Shown here: piece after piece, positions 1 to 9,884 of the stretch | Layout: each line of letters opens with the position of its first letter | Position numbering within the stretch: the first letter of the stretch is position 1 | The notes under the pieces: model-generated | Databases searched by the model: none | The model's input: the letters and a program-made list of their open reading frames with translations, nothing else | What the model was told of the DNA's origin: nothing | Source: Phenylobacterium sp. J426 | Lineage (GTDB): Bacteria; Pseudomonadota; Alphaproteobacteria; Caulobacterales; Caulobacteraceae | NCBI RefSeq assembly: GCF_024699945.1 | Contig: NZ_JAJOMY010000002.1 | Location: 1 to 64,000 of the forward strand | Direction of reading: 5' to 3' | Length of the DNA stretch: 64,000 bases | Made by a program: the position numbers and the translations under genes

Positions 1-7
1 ACACAAA

Positions 8-24
8 GTTCCATCACACAGAAC
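8..24. promoter_or_regulatory. Candidate IclR-type operator, copy 1
   Basis: The 17-mer GTTCCATCACACAGAAC has the geometry GTTC-N9-GAAC seen at four other promoters in the cluster. It lies 52 to 68 bases upstream of the TonB receptor start. It is weaker than the others because its central nine bases are not AT-rich. Calling it an operator is inference from the shared motif. Confidence 0.45.
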
Positions 25-75
25 ATACTCGCAGAACAGCGTGCCGCGTGACGGCTGAGCATGAGGGAAACGTCG

Positions 76-3001
76 ATGCGGGGTATGATCCTGGCAGGTG
101 TGTCCTTGGCTGCGCTTGCAGCCTCGGCGAACGGAGCGGCGGCGCAGGCCGCGCCGGCTTCGGACGTGCAGGAGGTGGTGGTCACGGGCTCGCGGATCGC
201 TCGCACCGACTATGTCGCGGAAAGCCCGATCGTCACGCTAAGCGCCCAGGCGGTGGAAGCCCGCGGTCCGGCGACGATTGACCAGACCTTCAATCGAGAT
301 GCCGCAGTTCGCGGCCAGCAACGCCAACAGCGGTCTCGAGTCCCGCGCGGCAGGGGCGCAACAACGCCAACCTCCGAGGGCTGGGGATCCAGGCACGCTC
401 GTAGCTGCTCGACGGCCGCCGCACGCACCCCTCCGACGCCCTTGGTGCCCGTAGACCTCAACTCCATCACCCCTGCACTCATCGAGGCGTCGAGGTGATC
501 ACCGGGGGAGCCTCCGCCGTCTTACGGCTCAGACGCCGTTGCGGGGTGGTCAATTTCAGCTGAAGCGCAACTTCCGCGGCCTCGAACTCGACGCCCAGTA
601 CGGCGTCACCGATCGCGGAGACGCCGAGGCGATCTCATTCGCTGCGACGGTCGGGGGAACGTTCGACGACGACCGCGGCCGGGCGGTGGCCTCGCTGACC
701 TACTTCCCCGACCGCGGCGGCACCTTCCCGCGAGTCGCGACCCCTCTTCGAGCGTTCCGGCATCGCCAGCGCCGCACGGGGTAGAGCCATCGTGTCGACG
801 CCTCGAACCTGCCGACGCAGGCGGCGCTCAACGCGCTCTTCGTGAGCCGCTATGGTTCAACCACCGCGCCTGCTCGAAATGCCTCGTTCGGCGTCAATGC
901 CGACGGCACAGTCTTCACGACCGCGCCGATCCTCAACCTGCGCTATCCGGATGGCGAGCCCTATATCACCTTCGAGGGCCGCGTCGGCTATCCGCTCGGG
1001 AACACGCTCCCGCTCCAGACGCCGATCGAGCGTTACACCGGCTTCTTCCGCGGCAGCTACGACGTCACCGAGAACGTCGAGGCCTACCTCCAGTTCAACT
1101 ACATGACCTACGACTCCGCCACAGCCGTCCAGGCTGGTCGGCGGGTTCGACCGCGCCGCTGGCGCTCATCCCGGTCACCAACCCTTTCATCCCCGCCGAC
1201 CTGCGCCCGGTGCTGGCCTCACGCCCGAACCCGAACGCGCCGGTGAACTTCACTTTCAGCACCAGTCGCATCGGCCGCACGGCCTACGGTGTCGATTACG
1301 ATCTGATGGAGACGCTCGTCGGCCTGCGCGGAGAGGTGCCGGGTCGGGACTGGACGTGGGACGTCTATGGCTCCTACGGCCGGACGGACGCCAGCGAGCG
1401 CACGTCCGGGTTGGGTCGCTGTCGCGGCCTGGAACACCCTCATCAACGCGGCCGACGGGGGCGCCTCGATCTGCCCGGAGGCTTCAACCCGTTCATTCCC
1501 GCAGCGCTGGAGTCCACGCCCGGCCAGGAGGCCTGCTTCAACTACCTGAACCGTACGCTGAGCGAGGAGACAGAGCTCACGCAGCAGATCGTCGAAGGTT
1601 CGCTGCAGGGCAGCCTGCTCGATCTGCCGGCCGGCCGTCTGCGCTTTGCGCTCAGCCAGCTACCGCCGCAGCACGTACGACTATAGTGCCGCCCGACGCG
1701 CGGGTGCGCGGCGAGGTCTGGCCGGTCCAGGCGACCGGCCCCTCCAACGGCTCCTACAATGTGCGCGAGGTTTCGCCGAGTTGTTCTTGCCGGTGCTGCG
1801 CGACCTGCTGCTGGTGGAAGAGCTGAACATCGACGTCGCCTACCGCCGGTCGGACTACAACCTCGTGGGCTCGGTCGACACCTACAAGGGCAGCATCGAT
1901 TGGGCCATCGCATCCGGGCTTCGGTTCCGCGGCGGGTAACAGCGGGCCATCCGCGCGCCGAGCCTCGGCGAACTGTTCGCCGCCTGAACGCGCCTCCTCG
2001 GCCCTCGGCTCGACGGCGAGCGGCGCTGGCGATCCCTGCGACTCGATCGGACGCCTGCGCAACCCGGCGACGAACCCGAACGCCGCCCAAGTCCGCGCGC
2101 TCCCGATCGCCACGGGCGTCGCGCCTCGATCATCGACATCTATCGGTTCGCTGGAAGTTCGGTGAGCGGGGTGGCGTCCGGCAACCTCGACCTGAAAGGA
2201 GGAGACGGCCGACACCTGGACCGCCGGCCTCGTCTGGCAGAGCAAGTTCGAGCAGCCCTGGCTCAGCGGCCTGTCGGCGTCGCTGGATTTCTACGACATC
2301 AAGGTGAAGGACGCGATCGGGGTCATCACGGCGAGCGTGGGGCTCAACCGATGCTTCAACGCCGATGGTCAGTCCAACCCCACCTACGACCCGAACAACT
2401 ACTACTGCTCGCTCACGACGCGGAACGTGAACGGCGGCATCGAGACCCAGCTCCAGCCGACGCTGAACCTCGCCGCCTACGAGGTCTCGGGGCTCGATTT
2501 CCAAACGGACTGGCGGATCCGGCTCGATGACGTCGGCATGGGGGACCTCGGCACGGTCAGCCTCAACCTGGTGGTCTCGCGGCTGCTCGACTACCGCATC
2601 CAGAACCTCGAAGGGGGCGCCGTTCCTCGACTACGCGGGCACGATTGGAAACGCCCAGATCGACTCCGGCGCCATCGGCTTCCCGAAGTGGAAGGTGGCC
2701 GCCAACCTGACCTACGAATACGGCCCCGCCACGGCGACGGTGAGCTACCGCTGGTACGATTCCATGACCCACGCCTCGGACGTGGGGCTCGCAAACCCGA
2801 CGCTGCCGGGCGTGAAGGACCGCCAGTACGTCGACCTCACCGGCTCGTGGCGGGTCGATCAGAAGACGACGCTGGCGGGCAGGCGTGCTGAACGTGTTCG
2901 ACACCGCGCCGCCGGTATGGACGGGTGCCGGAGCCACCGACCTCGCCCTCTACGACCTGTTGCAACGACGCTATTTCGTCGGCTTGAAGAGGCGCTTCTG
3001 A
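76..3001 (+). pseudogene. TonB-dependent receptor, heavily frameshifted
   Basis: This is an outer-membrane TonB-dependent receptor for active uptake of a ligand. The ATG at 76 follows a GAGGG ribosome site and opens a signal peptide ending near GAAAQ. Next come the plug-domain start (EVVVTGSRIAR), the plug segment ITGGASAVYGSDAV, and beta-barrel segments that align, piece by piece in all three frames, with the receptor at 9885-12822. The last strand ends in VGLKRRF before TGA. I see roughly ten shifts between 290 and 2890, plus stops at about 783 and 1939. The stop overlaps the next ATG (TGATG), so it was the first gene of an operon with the PrpD protein. It is either a decayed duplicate or very poor sequence. 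Confidence 0.85.
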
Positions 3002-4491
3002 TGCCAGTCATGCACCGCCGCCAGGCGATCCTTATGGCCGCCGCTTCGGCAGGGCTGATCGCCCTGCCGCCCGCCCGGGCCTCTGCCCAAGCCCCTGCCC
3101 AGGCCTCTGGGTCAGTCACCCCTCTCGTGACGGAGCCGATCAGCGCCTTCATCGCCGGGGGCCAGAAGATGGCGATCGACGCGGAGACGTTGGACCTTGG
3201 GAGCCGGCATCCTCGACACCCTGGCCTCCATCGTCGCCTGCCGTGACCTGGAGCCGTCCGAACTTGCGCGTCGCTACGCCCTGTCCCAGAGCGGAGACGC
3301 CCGGCGGGGCGCCGTGACGATCCTGGGCACCCGTCAGCGCGCGGGCTTGGCCGACGCCGTGTTCGCCGGCGCGATGACCGGCCACGGGGGCGGAGATCAA
3401 CGATTTCATCCCCTCGGCCTTCGTTCAGCCGGGCCCCGCCATCGTCAGCGCCGCCGTCGGCTTGGCCGAGCAGCGCGGGAAGTCGGGGGGCGGAAATCCT
3501 GCGGTCGGTCATCATCGGTTACGAACTTGCCGGGCGCATGCCGAAGGCCCTTGGGATCGAGAACCTCCGCAGGGCCAACATCGCCAATCACGGCATTGGC
3601 CCGGTCTTCGGCACCGCCGCCGCCGCATCCTCGATCATCGGCTTGCCCGAGAACCGCATCCCGCATGTGCTCACCTACTGCGCCCAGCAGGCCTCCGGAT
3701 CCTGGCAGTGGATGCTGGACGTCGAACATGTGGAGAAGTCGTTCGTCTTCGCCGGCATGGGTGCTCGGGCCGGGATGCAGGCGGCTCTGTTCGCAGAGCT
3801 CGGCTTCCGCGGCGTGCGCGACAGTCTGGACAATCCCGCCGGCTGGATGAACTCGCAGATCTTCCGCGGCCACGACGCCAATCGCGCCTACCTGATCGAG
3901 AAGCTGGGCGAGCGTTGGGAAATGCCGGAGACAGCCTACAAGCGCTATCCGGTGGGCGGCCCTACCCAGCCCGCCGTCCACGGCCTGCTGCAGCTGCTGC
4001 CGAAGATCGACAGAGCGCAGGTGGCCAGCGTGATGATCACCATGCCCGGGCGGTGGCAGGCGTTCCGCGACGCCGCGATGCCGGCTTTGAATCCTCCGCT
4101 ACCTCAGCGCCATCATCCTGCTGGATGGCAGACTGGACTTCGTCTCGGCTCAATCGCTCGAGCGCATGCATGGAGATGAGCGCGCGAAGGCGCTGATGAG
4201 CCGCGTCGACGTGGCGCACGACCCGGCACAGGAACATGCGCCGGGCGAGGCGCGCACAGATCGGCGCGGGTGGTCGTCGTGCAGCAGGACGGCCGCCGGT
4301 TCGAGATCTACGTGCCTTATGTGGTGGGTTTCCCGTCGCATCCGATGAGCAAGGCCGACGTGGAGGCAAAGGCGCTTGAGCTGATGACACCGCGCCTCGG
4401 CGCCGGCCGCGCCCGAGATGTCGTCGCAGCGGTCTGGAACATCGAGGGGCTTGCCAAGGGCGGCCGGCTCTCCGCGCTCATCGGCGTCTGA
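3001..4491 (+). pseudogene. MmgE/PrpD family protein with Tat-like signal, frameshifted
   Basis: The fold is that of 2-methylcitrate dehydratase PrpD, MmgE and cis-aconitate decarboxylase; the substrate cannot be told. Conserved stretches are GHGAEINDF (about 3375-3405, after correcting a shift), GYELAGRMPKALG, NHGIGPVFGTAAAA, TYCAQQASGSWQW and YPVGGPTQPAVHGLLQ. The N-terminus has twin arginines (HRRQAILMAAASAG) followed by a hydrophobic stretch, so export by Tat is likely, which is unusual for the family. Shifts lie near 3205, 3390, 3490, 4100 and 4265. The start overlaps the receptor stop and the stop overlaps the IclR start. A C-terminal fragment of a paralogue lies at 31285-31556. Confidence 0.8.
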
Positions 4492-5247
4492 TGCGGCCAG
4501 TCCGCACGGCGTTGGCCGTCGTCGAAGCGATCGGACGTCGGCAGCCTGTCGGCGTTTCCGAACTGGCGCGTCGGCTCGACCTGCCGAAGTCCACCGTCCA
4601 GCGGACGCTGGGAGTGCTCGAGGACGCGGGTTGGATCGAGGCGTCCGACAGCGAACGGTCCGGCTGGTCCCTTAGCCTCAAGGCGGGGCTCGCGGTCGGC
4701 CGCGCAGACTACGCCACGCGTCGCTTGCGAACCGCGGCGCTGCCGGTGATGGAGGAGCTGCGCCGACGGACCAGCGAGTCCATCTACCTGGCGGTGCGCT
4801 TCGAGCGGCAGATCGCCCTCGTCGAGCGCTTGGACGGCCTAAACCCCGCGGTCCACGCCTGGCCCCTCTGGCAGGCTGGCCCGATGCACGCCACCTCGCT
4901 CGGCAAGGCGATCCTGGCGGCGCTGCCGGACGCCGAACTCGAGGACTACCTGTCCCGGCCCCCTGCGTGCGCTCACCGCTCGAACCCAGACTGACGCCGA
5001 TGCGCTGCGGGCCGAACTGCGCGAAGCCAGGGCGCGCGGCTACGCCGTGACGTTCGAGACCAATTGGCCCGGCGAAAACGGCGTGGGCGCGGCGATCCGC
5101 AACGGATCCGGCGCTCCCTTCGCCGCCATCTCCATCTCGGCGCCGGTGGAGCGTGTCAATGAGGCGGCCTGCCTACGGCTGGGGGAGACACTGATGGAGG
5201 CTGCTCGACGCATCAGCCTCGGCTTGGCCGCTACAGGTTCCAAATAG
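4491..5247 (+). CDS. IclR-family transcriptional regulator 1 (one frameshift)
   Basis: Residues about 1-60 form a winged helix-turn-helix (GVSELARRLDLPKSTVQRTLGVL); the rest is the IclR effector domain, with HATSLGKAILAALPD near residue 140 and a C-terminal part containing GYAVTFETNWPGENGVGAAI. One indel at the five-C run near 4961 splits the reading frame; correcting it gives about 251 residues, the normal length. The ATG overlaps the PrpD stop by one base, so it is translationally coupled. Its TAG stop lies inside a GTTC-N9-GAAC operator. The effector is probably the acid degraded by this cluster (inference). Confidence 0.88.
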
Positions 5248-5253
5248 CGGAAC
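5237..5253. promoter_or_regulatory. IclR-type operator, copy 2
   Basis: GTTCCAAATAGCGGAAC has perfect 5-base arms (GTTCC/GGAAC) and an AT-rich centre. It covers the stop codon of IclR 1 and lies 60 bases upstream of the IclR 2 start, so it probably serves the IclR 2 promoter. It is the best copy of the motif in the window. Confidence 0.65.
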
Positions 5254-5312
5254 GCCATTGATTTCCTCACCAGTTTCCCGGCCTTCATCGCGGGAGATAT
5301 GGCGAGGTTATT

Positions 5313-6047
5313 TTGGATACGACAGTTGCGAAGGGAATGGCGGTGCTGGAACTGCTGGCCAAGGCGGACGGGCCGCTGAGGCTGTCCGCGATCGCCGAGC
5401 AGCTCGATCTGCAGAAAAGCAACGTCCATCGTCTGCTTGGGACGCTGAGCACGCTCGGCTACGTGTTCCAGGAGGCGGAGACCGGGCGCTACCAGCCAAG
5501 CCTCAAGCTCTGGGAGCTAGGTGTCGGCATCATATCGGCCCATCCTGCAAAGCGCGCGGCCGCGCCCTTCATGCAGGACCTGCATCGTTCGACGGCCGAA
5601 ACCGTGAGCCTCACCGTGCTGGATGGCGACGAGGTGCTCTATCTGGACAAGCTGCTGTCGCCGCGGCCCCTGCGGTTCACGACCCAGCCGGGCACTCGCG
5701 CTCCGGCGGCGCTCACCGCCTCTGGCCGGGCCATGCTGGCGCTCACGGGCGACCCGAGGCCCGTGCTGGCGCGCAGCGTGAAGCGCTGGTCGAAAGCCAA
5801 GGATCTGGACGTCGACGCCGTGATGTCCGAGCTCGAGCGGATCCGCCGCGACGGCTACGCCACCTCGGAGAGCAGCTGGACGCCCGGGATCGTCAGCGTC
5901 GCGGTGGCCATACCGACGCGGGGCGGCCCGGCGGCGCTCACCGTCTCTGGGCCGGCCGAGCGCATTTCGGACGAGAAGCGCCAGGAGATCATCGAGGCTG
6001 TGCTTCATACCGGCGCGCGGATCGCCGAAACGGTCGGCCGCCTCTAA
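5313..6047 (+). CDS. IclR-family transcriptional regulator 2
   Basis: This is an intact 244-residue IclR protein. It has an N-terminal winged helix (LRLSAIAEQLDLQKSNVHRLLGTL, residues about 22-45) and a C-terminal effector domain with LTASGRAMLALTGDPRP and GYATSESSWTPGIVSVAVAI. I chose the TTG at 5313 because the GCGAGG ribosome site sits just upstream and no in-frame ATG occurs until residue 9. It is clearly different from IclR 1, so this is not a recent tandem copy. It lies downstream of an operator and convergent to the CoA-transferase, ending three bases from it. Confidence 0.9.
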   Translation: MDTTVAKGMAVLELLAKADGPLRLSAIAEQLDLQKSNVHRLLGTLSTLGYVFQEAETGRYQPSLKLWELGVGIISAHPAKRAAAPFMQDLHRSTAETVSLTVLDGDEVLYLDKLLSPRPLRFTTQPGTRAPAALTASGRAMLALTGDPRPVLARSVKRWSKAKDLDVDAVMSELERIRRDGYATSESSWTPGIVSVAVAIPTRGGPAALTVSGPAERISDEKRQEIIEAVLHTGARIAETVGRL

Positions 6048-6050
6048 GCG

Positions 6051-7264
6051 TCAGATAACCCCCTTCCCGATCAGATCTGTCACGTCGCCCTCGCCGTAGC
6101 CGAGCCAGGCCAGGATCTCGGCGCCGTGGCGCCCCGTGATCTCGGCTGGGGTGCGGATCGCCTTCTCGGCGCCTTCGATGTTCAGCGGAGAGGCCACCAC
6201 GCGACGGACCGCCCCGCGCTCGTCCGTGATCGGCGTGGCGATTTTCAGGTGCTGGACCTGCGGGTCGGCGAACACTTGATCGACAGTGTAGATCGGGCCG
6301 CAGGGAAGCCCCTCGGGCTCAAGCTTTTCGACCCAGTAGGCTGTCGGCCGCTTGCGGGTCTCTGCCGCGATGGCGTCGTGCACGGCCTGGCGATCCCGGC
6401 CGCGGCCGACCTGGGTGGACCAGTCCTCCCGCTCCAGCCAGTCGGGTCGTCCTAGGATCTCGCAAAGCCGCCGCCACTGGTGCGAGGCGGATGCGGCGAT
6501 GTTCACGTAGCCGTCCACGGTCGGGAAGACGCCGGTCGGCACCACTGTGGGATGCTCGTTGCCCGCCTGCCGCGGGGTCTCGCCGGTGGCCAGGTAGCGG
6601 GCGGCCTGGAAGTCCAGCATGAAGACCTGGCTCTCCAGCAGCGAGGTATGCACCCAGCGGCCCTCGCCCGTGCGCTCGCGCTCGTACAGGGCCATCATGA
6701 TCGCGAGCGCCAGGAGGTTCCCCGCCGTCATGTCGGCGACGGCGATGCCGACACGCATTGGGCCTCGTCCCGGCTCGCCGGTCACCGACATCAGCCCGCT
6801 CATCCCCTGCGCGATTTGGTCCACGCCGGCCCGGCTCGCATAGGGTCCGGTCTGGCCGAAGCCCGAGATGCTGCCGTACACCAGGCGCGGATTGATGGCT
6901 CGGACATCCTCCCAGGCGATCTTCAGCCTATGCTTCACGGGAGCCCGCATGTTCTCAACGAGGACGTCGGCGCGCGCCACCAGCTTGAGAAAGACCTCGT
7001 GGCCCTCGGCCGTCTTCAGGTCCAGGGTCATGACCCGCTTGTTCCGGTGCAGGTTCTGATAATCGGCCCCCTCGCGCGCCCGATGACCTCCTCGCCGCCG
7101 GTGTCGGGCGGTTGGATGCGGATCACGTCCGCGCCCCAGTCGGCCAGGTGCCGTACGCAGGTGGGGCCGGCGCGCGCGAGGGTCAGGTCGAGGACGACCA
7201 AGCCTTCCAGGGGCAGCCGGCCGGCGCCCTCCGTGCGGCCAGGATTCGAGGCGGCTTCGCTCAC
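6051..7264 (-). CDS. Class III (CaiB/BaiF) acyl-CoA transferase 1 (one frameshift)
   Basis: The enzyme moves CoA between carboxylic acids through an aspartyl-CoA intermediate. The N-terminal half has VVLDLTLARAGPTCVRHLADWGADVIRIQPP; the next segment has NLHRNKRVMTLDLKTAEG, DVLVENMRAPVKHRL and YGSISGFGQTGPYASRAGVD, where the catalytic Asp of the family is the D in AGVD. One shift at about 7068-7078 separates the first 65 residues from the rest. The GTG at 7264 is the likely start. It lies 59 bases behind the crotonase on the same strand, so the two form an operon read from the 8192-8208 operator. Confidence 0.9.
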
Positions 7265-7323
7265 GCGCGGGCTCCTTGGGCAGGGGTCTGGTCCACGCGG
7301 GACCTAGCGGCGAGGGCGGCCAT

Positions 7324-8136
7324 TCAGCGGCCCTGGAAGCGGGGCGTCCGCTTTTCCAGGAAGGCGCGACGGCCCTCAGCGTAATCTTCGCTGTCGAAGC
7401 AGGCCTTCACCGCTTCCTCGACGGCTGTCAGATCCCGCTCGTCGGGATCCTTCAGCGACTGTCCGATAGCGAGCTTGGCGGCGCGGATCGTAAGCGGCGC
7501 GTTGGCGGCGATGGATTCAGCAAGCTTGCAGACCTCAGCGCGCAGATCTTCCTGAGCCGTCATTCGGTTGATCAGCCCCATCCGCAACGCTGTCTCGGCT
7601 GGGAAGCGTTCGGCGGTGAACAGGATCTCCCGTGCGACGCCGGGGCCGACAAGCTGCACCAGCTTCTGCACGCCGGGGAAGTTGTAGCCGAGCCCCAGGC
7701 GCGCGGCAGGGATGCCGAACCGAGAGCGATCCGACGCGACCCGCAGGTCACAGGCCAGCGCCACGGCCAAGCCCCCGCCGATGCAGAAGCCGTCGATCAT
7801 GGCGATGGACGGTTTCCGCAGCCGAGCCAGCGCACCATGTCCCTTGCCGCTCACGGCCTTGTAGCGCTCGTTGGCTTCGGCCGTGGCCCGCGCGGTCTCA
7901 AACTGCGAGATGTCGGCGCCCGCGACGAACGACTGCCCGCCCGCGCCAGTGATCACCACCACACGAACCGTCGGGTCGGCTTCGAAGGCGTCCAGCACGC
8001 GCGGAATCGCCTCCCACATCTCGAGCGAGACCGCATTCCGTCGCTCGGGGTTGTTGAATGTGAGCCAGCCGATAGGGGCCTCGATGCGGCCTGTCAGCTT
8101 CTCCGTCCCACTGTCCATTCGGTCGGGTTGAGTCAT
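7324..8136 (-). CDS. Enoyl-CoA hydratase/isomerase (crotonase) 1
   Basis: This is an intact 270-residue crotonase-fold enzyme. It shows FNNPERRNAVSLEMW, the oxyanion-hole segment GGQSFVAGADISQF, and DGFCIGGGLAVALACDLR near residue 115, ending in the usual FLEKRTPRFQGR tail. A GAGGAGG ribosome site precedes the ATG. It is transcribed divergently from the acyl-CoA ligase, with an operator between them, and leads the CoA-transferase. Hydration, isomerisation or C-C cleavage are all possible in this superfamily, and the sequence does not decide which. Confidence 0.93.
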   Translation of the reverse strand: MTQPDRMDSGTEKLTGRIEAPIGWLTFNNPERRNAVSLEMWEAIPRVLDAFEADPTVRVVVITGAGGQSFVAGADISQFETARATAEANERYKAVSGKGHGALARLRKPSIAMIDGFCIGGGLAVALACDLRVASDRSRFGIPAARLGLGYNFPGVQKLVQLVGPGVAREILFTAERFPAETALRMGLINRMTAQEDLRAEVCKLAESIAANAPLTIRAAKLAIGQSLKDPDERDLTAVEEAVKACFDSEDYAEGRRAFLEKRTPRFQGR

Positions 8137-8191
8137 CCGCCTAGCCTCCTCGTCCCGTGGCCCTACCTGGATTGGCGAGATCCGGCAAGAT

Positions 8192-8208
8192 GTTCTGATA
8201 AATGGAAC
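8192..8208. promoter_or_regulatory. IclR-type operator, copy 3
   Basis: GTTCTGATAAATGGAAC (GTTC-N9-GAAC, AT-rich centre) sits in the 123-base gap between the divergent crotonase (start 8136) and ligase (start 8260), about 55 bases from either start. One site could control both directions. Confidence 0.62.
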
Positions 8209-8259
8209 GGCATATCAAAACGCTTGAGGCCGTCGCATATTTGAACTAGCGGTGCGCTC

Positions 8260-9840
8260 ATGACGGCGACGAGACATGAGCAAGCGCTGCGGGGCCCATT
8301 CGCGGATCTTCCCGGACTGGTGCGGATGGCGGCGGCGGAACGACCCGGTCGTCCGGCGGTGAGGGAAGGCGATCTGACGCTGAGCTACGCCGAGCTTGCT
8401 GCACTGGCGGATCGTATCGCCGCGACGCTGGCGGGTGCGGGGGGTGGGGCCGGGCGACGCCGTGGCGCTGTGCGCGCCCACGTCCGCCGCTTATGTGGCC
8501 AGCTTCCTGGCGGTGCTGCAGATAGGCGGGGTCGTGACGCCGCTCGCGCCTGGATCGAGCGCTGCGGCGCTGGCCGCGATGATCGCCGACAGCGGCGCGC
8601 GGCTGCTGCTCCACGACACCGTGACGGCCGCCGCGCTCGACGAGGAGGGGTTCCGGGGGCCGACTTTCGGGTGCGGATGGAGGGGCTGGACGATCCCGCC
8701 TTCCAAGCTTGGCTCGCGCCGGAAGGCAGTGTCGGGCCCCGCGCGTCCATCGATCCCGAGCAGCCCTTCAACATAATCTATTCATCGGGCACGACCGGCG
8801 CGCCCAAGGGCATCGTTCAATCGCACAGGATGCGCTGGGGACATGTCGTGCGCGGCGAGACGCTGGGGTACGACACCTCGTCGATCGCGATCATCTCCAC
8901 GCCGCTCTATTCGAACACGACGTTGGTCAGCCTCGTACCGGCCCTGGCGCGTGGCGGGACTGTGGTGCTGATGCGCAAGTTCGATGCCCACGCCTTCCTT
9001 GAGGTGGCCCAGGCAGTCCGCGCGACCCACGCCATGCTGGTGCCGGTGCAGTACCGCCGGCTGATGGACCTGACGGACTTCGACAGGTTCGATCTCTCCA
9101 GCTTCCGCATGAAGACCTGCACCAGCGCGCCGTTCGCCGCCGAGCTGAAGGACGACATCCTGCGGCGCTGGCCCGGCGGGCTGGTCGAAATCTTCGGCAT
9201 GACCGAAGGCGGCGGCACCTGCCTGTTGTTTGCCCACGAGCATCCGGACAAGCTGCACACGGTGGGCCGTCCGGCCGAAGGCCACGATATCCGCCTGATC
9301 GACGAGGATGGACGCGCGGCGCCGCAGGGCGAGCTGGGCGAAGTCGTAGGTCGCTCCGGCGCGATGATGATCGGCTATCACAACCAGCCGGAGAAAACCC
9401 GCGAGGCCGAGTGGTACGACGCCGAGGGGCGGCGCTTCATCCGCACCGGCGACATCGGCCGCTTCGACCCGGACGGCTTCCTGGTCCTGATGGACCGGAA
9501 GAAGGACATGATCATCTCGGGTGGGTTCAACATCTATCCGAGCGATATCGAGGCCGTCCTGGCGCGGCATCCTGCAGTGGCCGAGGCGGCCGTGGTCGGC
9601 GCCCCATCGCGCGCCTGGGGCGAGACCCCCGTGGCCTTCGTCACCGCCGCGCCCGACGCGTCGCTCGACCGCGAGGAACTTCGCGCCTGGGTCAACCGAC
9701 AGGTGGGCAAGACCCAGCGGCTCGCCGCCGTGGTCGTCCGCGACGCCCTGCCCAGGAGCACCATCGGCAAGGTCCTAAAGCGCGAGCTGCGTGACGAAGC
9801 CGCCGCGGCAATCGGCGAGGAGGCCCCTGCCGGCGTCTGA
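8260..9840 (+). CDS. AMP-dependent acyl-CoA synthetase 1 (two compensating indels)
   Basis: This adenylating ligase activates a carboxylic acid as its CoA ester. It shows the ATP-binding loop IIYSSGTTGAPKGI, the A5-like motif EIFGMTEGGGTC, TGDIGRFDPDGF, the hinge DRKKDMIISGGFNIYPSD and the catalytic C-terminal lysine in STIGKVLKREL. Between the six-G run at 8439-8444 and the five-G run at 8655-8659 the annotated frame gives Arg-rich nonsense, while the next frame reads GDAVALCAPTSAAYVASFLA, normal for the family. So there is one indel at each run. It begins an operon with the receptor and the MFS transporter, behind operator copy 3. Confidence 0.92.
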   Translation: MTATRHEQALRGPFADLPGLVRMAAAERPGRPAVREGDLTLSYAELAALADRIAATLAGAGGGAGRRRGAVRAHVRRLCGQLPGGAADRRGRDAARAWIERCGAGRDDRRQRRAAAAPRHRDGRRARRGGVPGADFRVRMEGLDDPAFQAWLAPEGSVGPRASIDPEQPFNIIYSSGTTGAPKGIVQSHRMRWGHVVRGETLGYDTSSIAIISTPLYSNTTLVSLVPALARGGTVVLMRKFDAHAFLEVAQAVRATHAMLVPVQYRRLMDLTDFDRFDLSSFRMKTCTSAPFAAELKDDILRRWPGGLVEIFGMTEGGGTCLLFAHEHPDKLHTVGRPAEGHDIRLIDEDGRAAPQGELGEVVGRSGAMMIGYHNQPEKTREAEWYDAEGRRFIRTGDIGRFDPDGFLVLMDRKKDMIISGGFNIYPSDIEAVLARHPAVAEAAVVGAPSRAWGETPVAFVTAAPDASLDREELRAWVNRQVGKTQRLAAVVVRDALPRSTIGKVLKRELRDEAAAAIGEEAPAGV

Positions 9841-9884
9841 CCACCGACTTCAAGCCCAACACAAAGATAAACAAGGGGAGGCTC

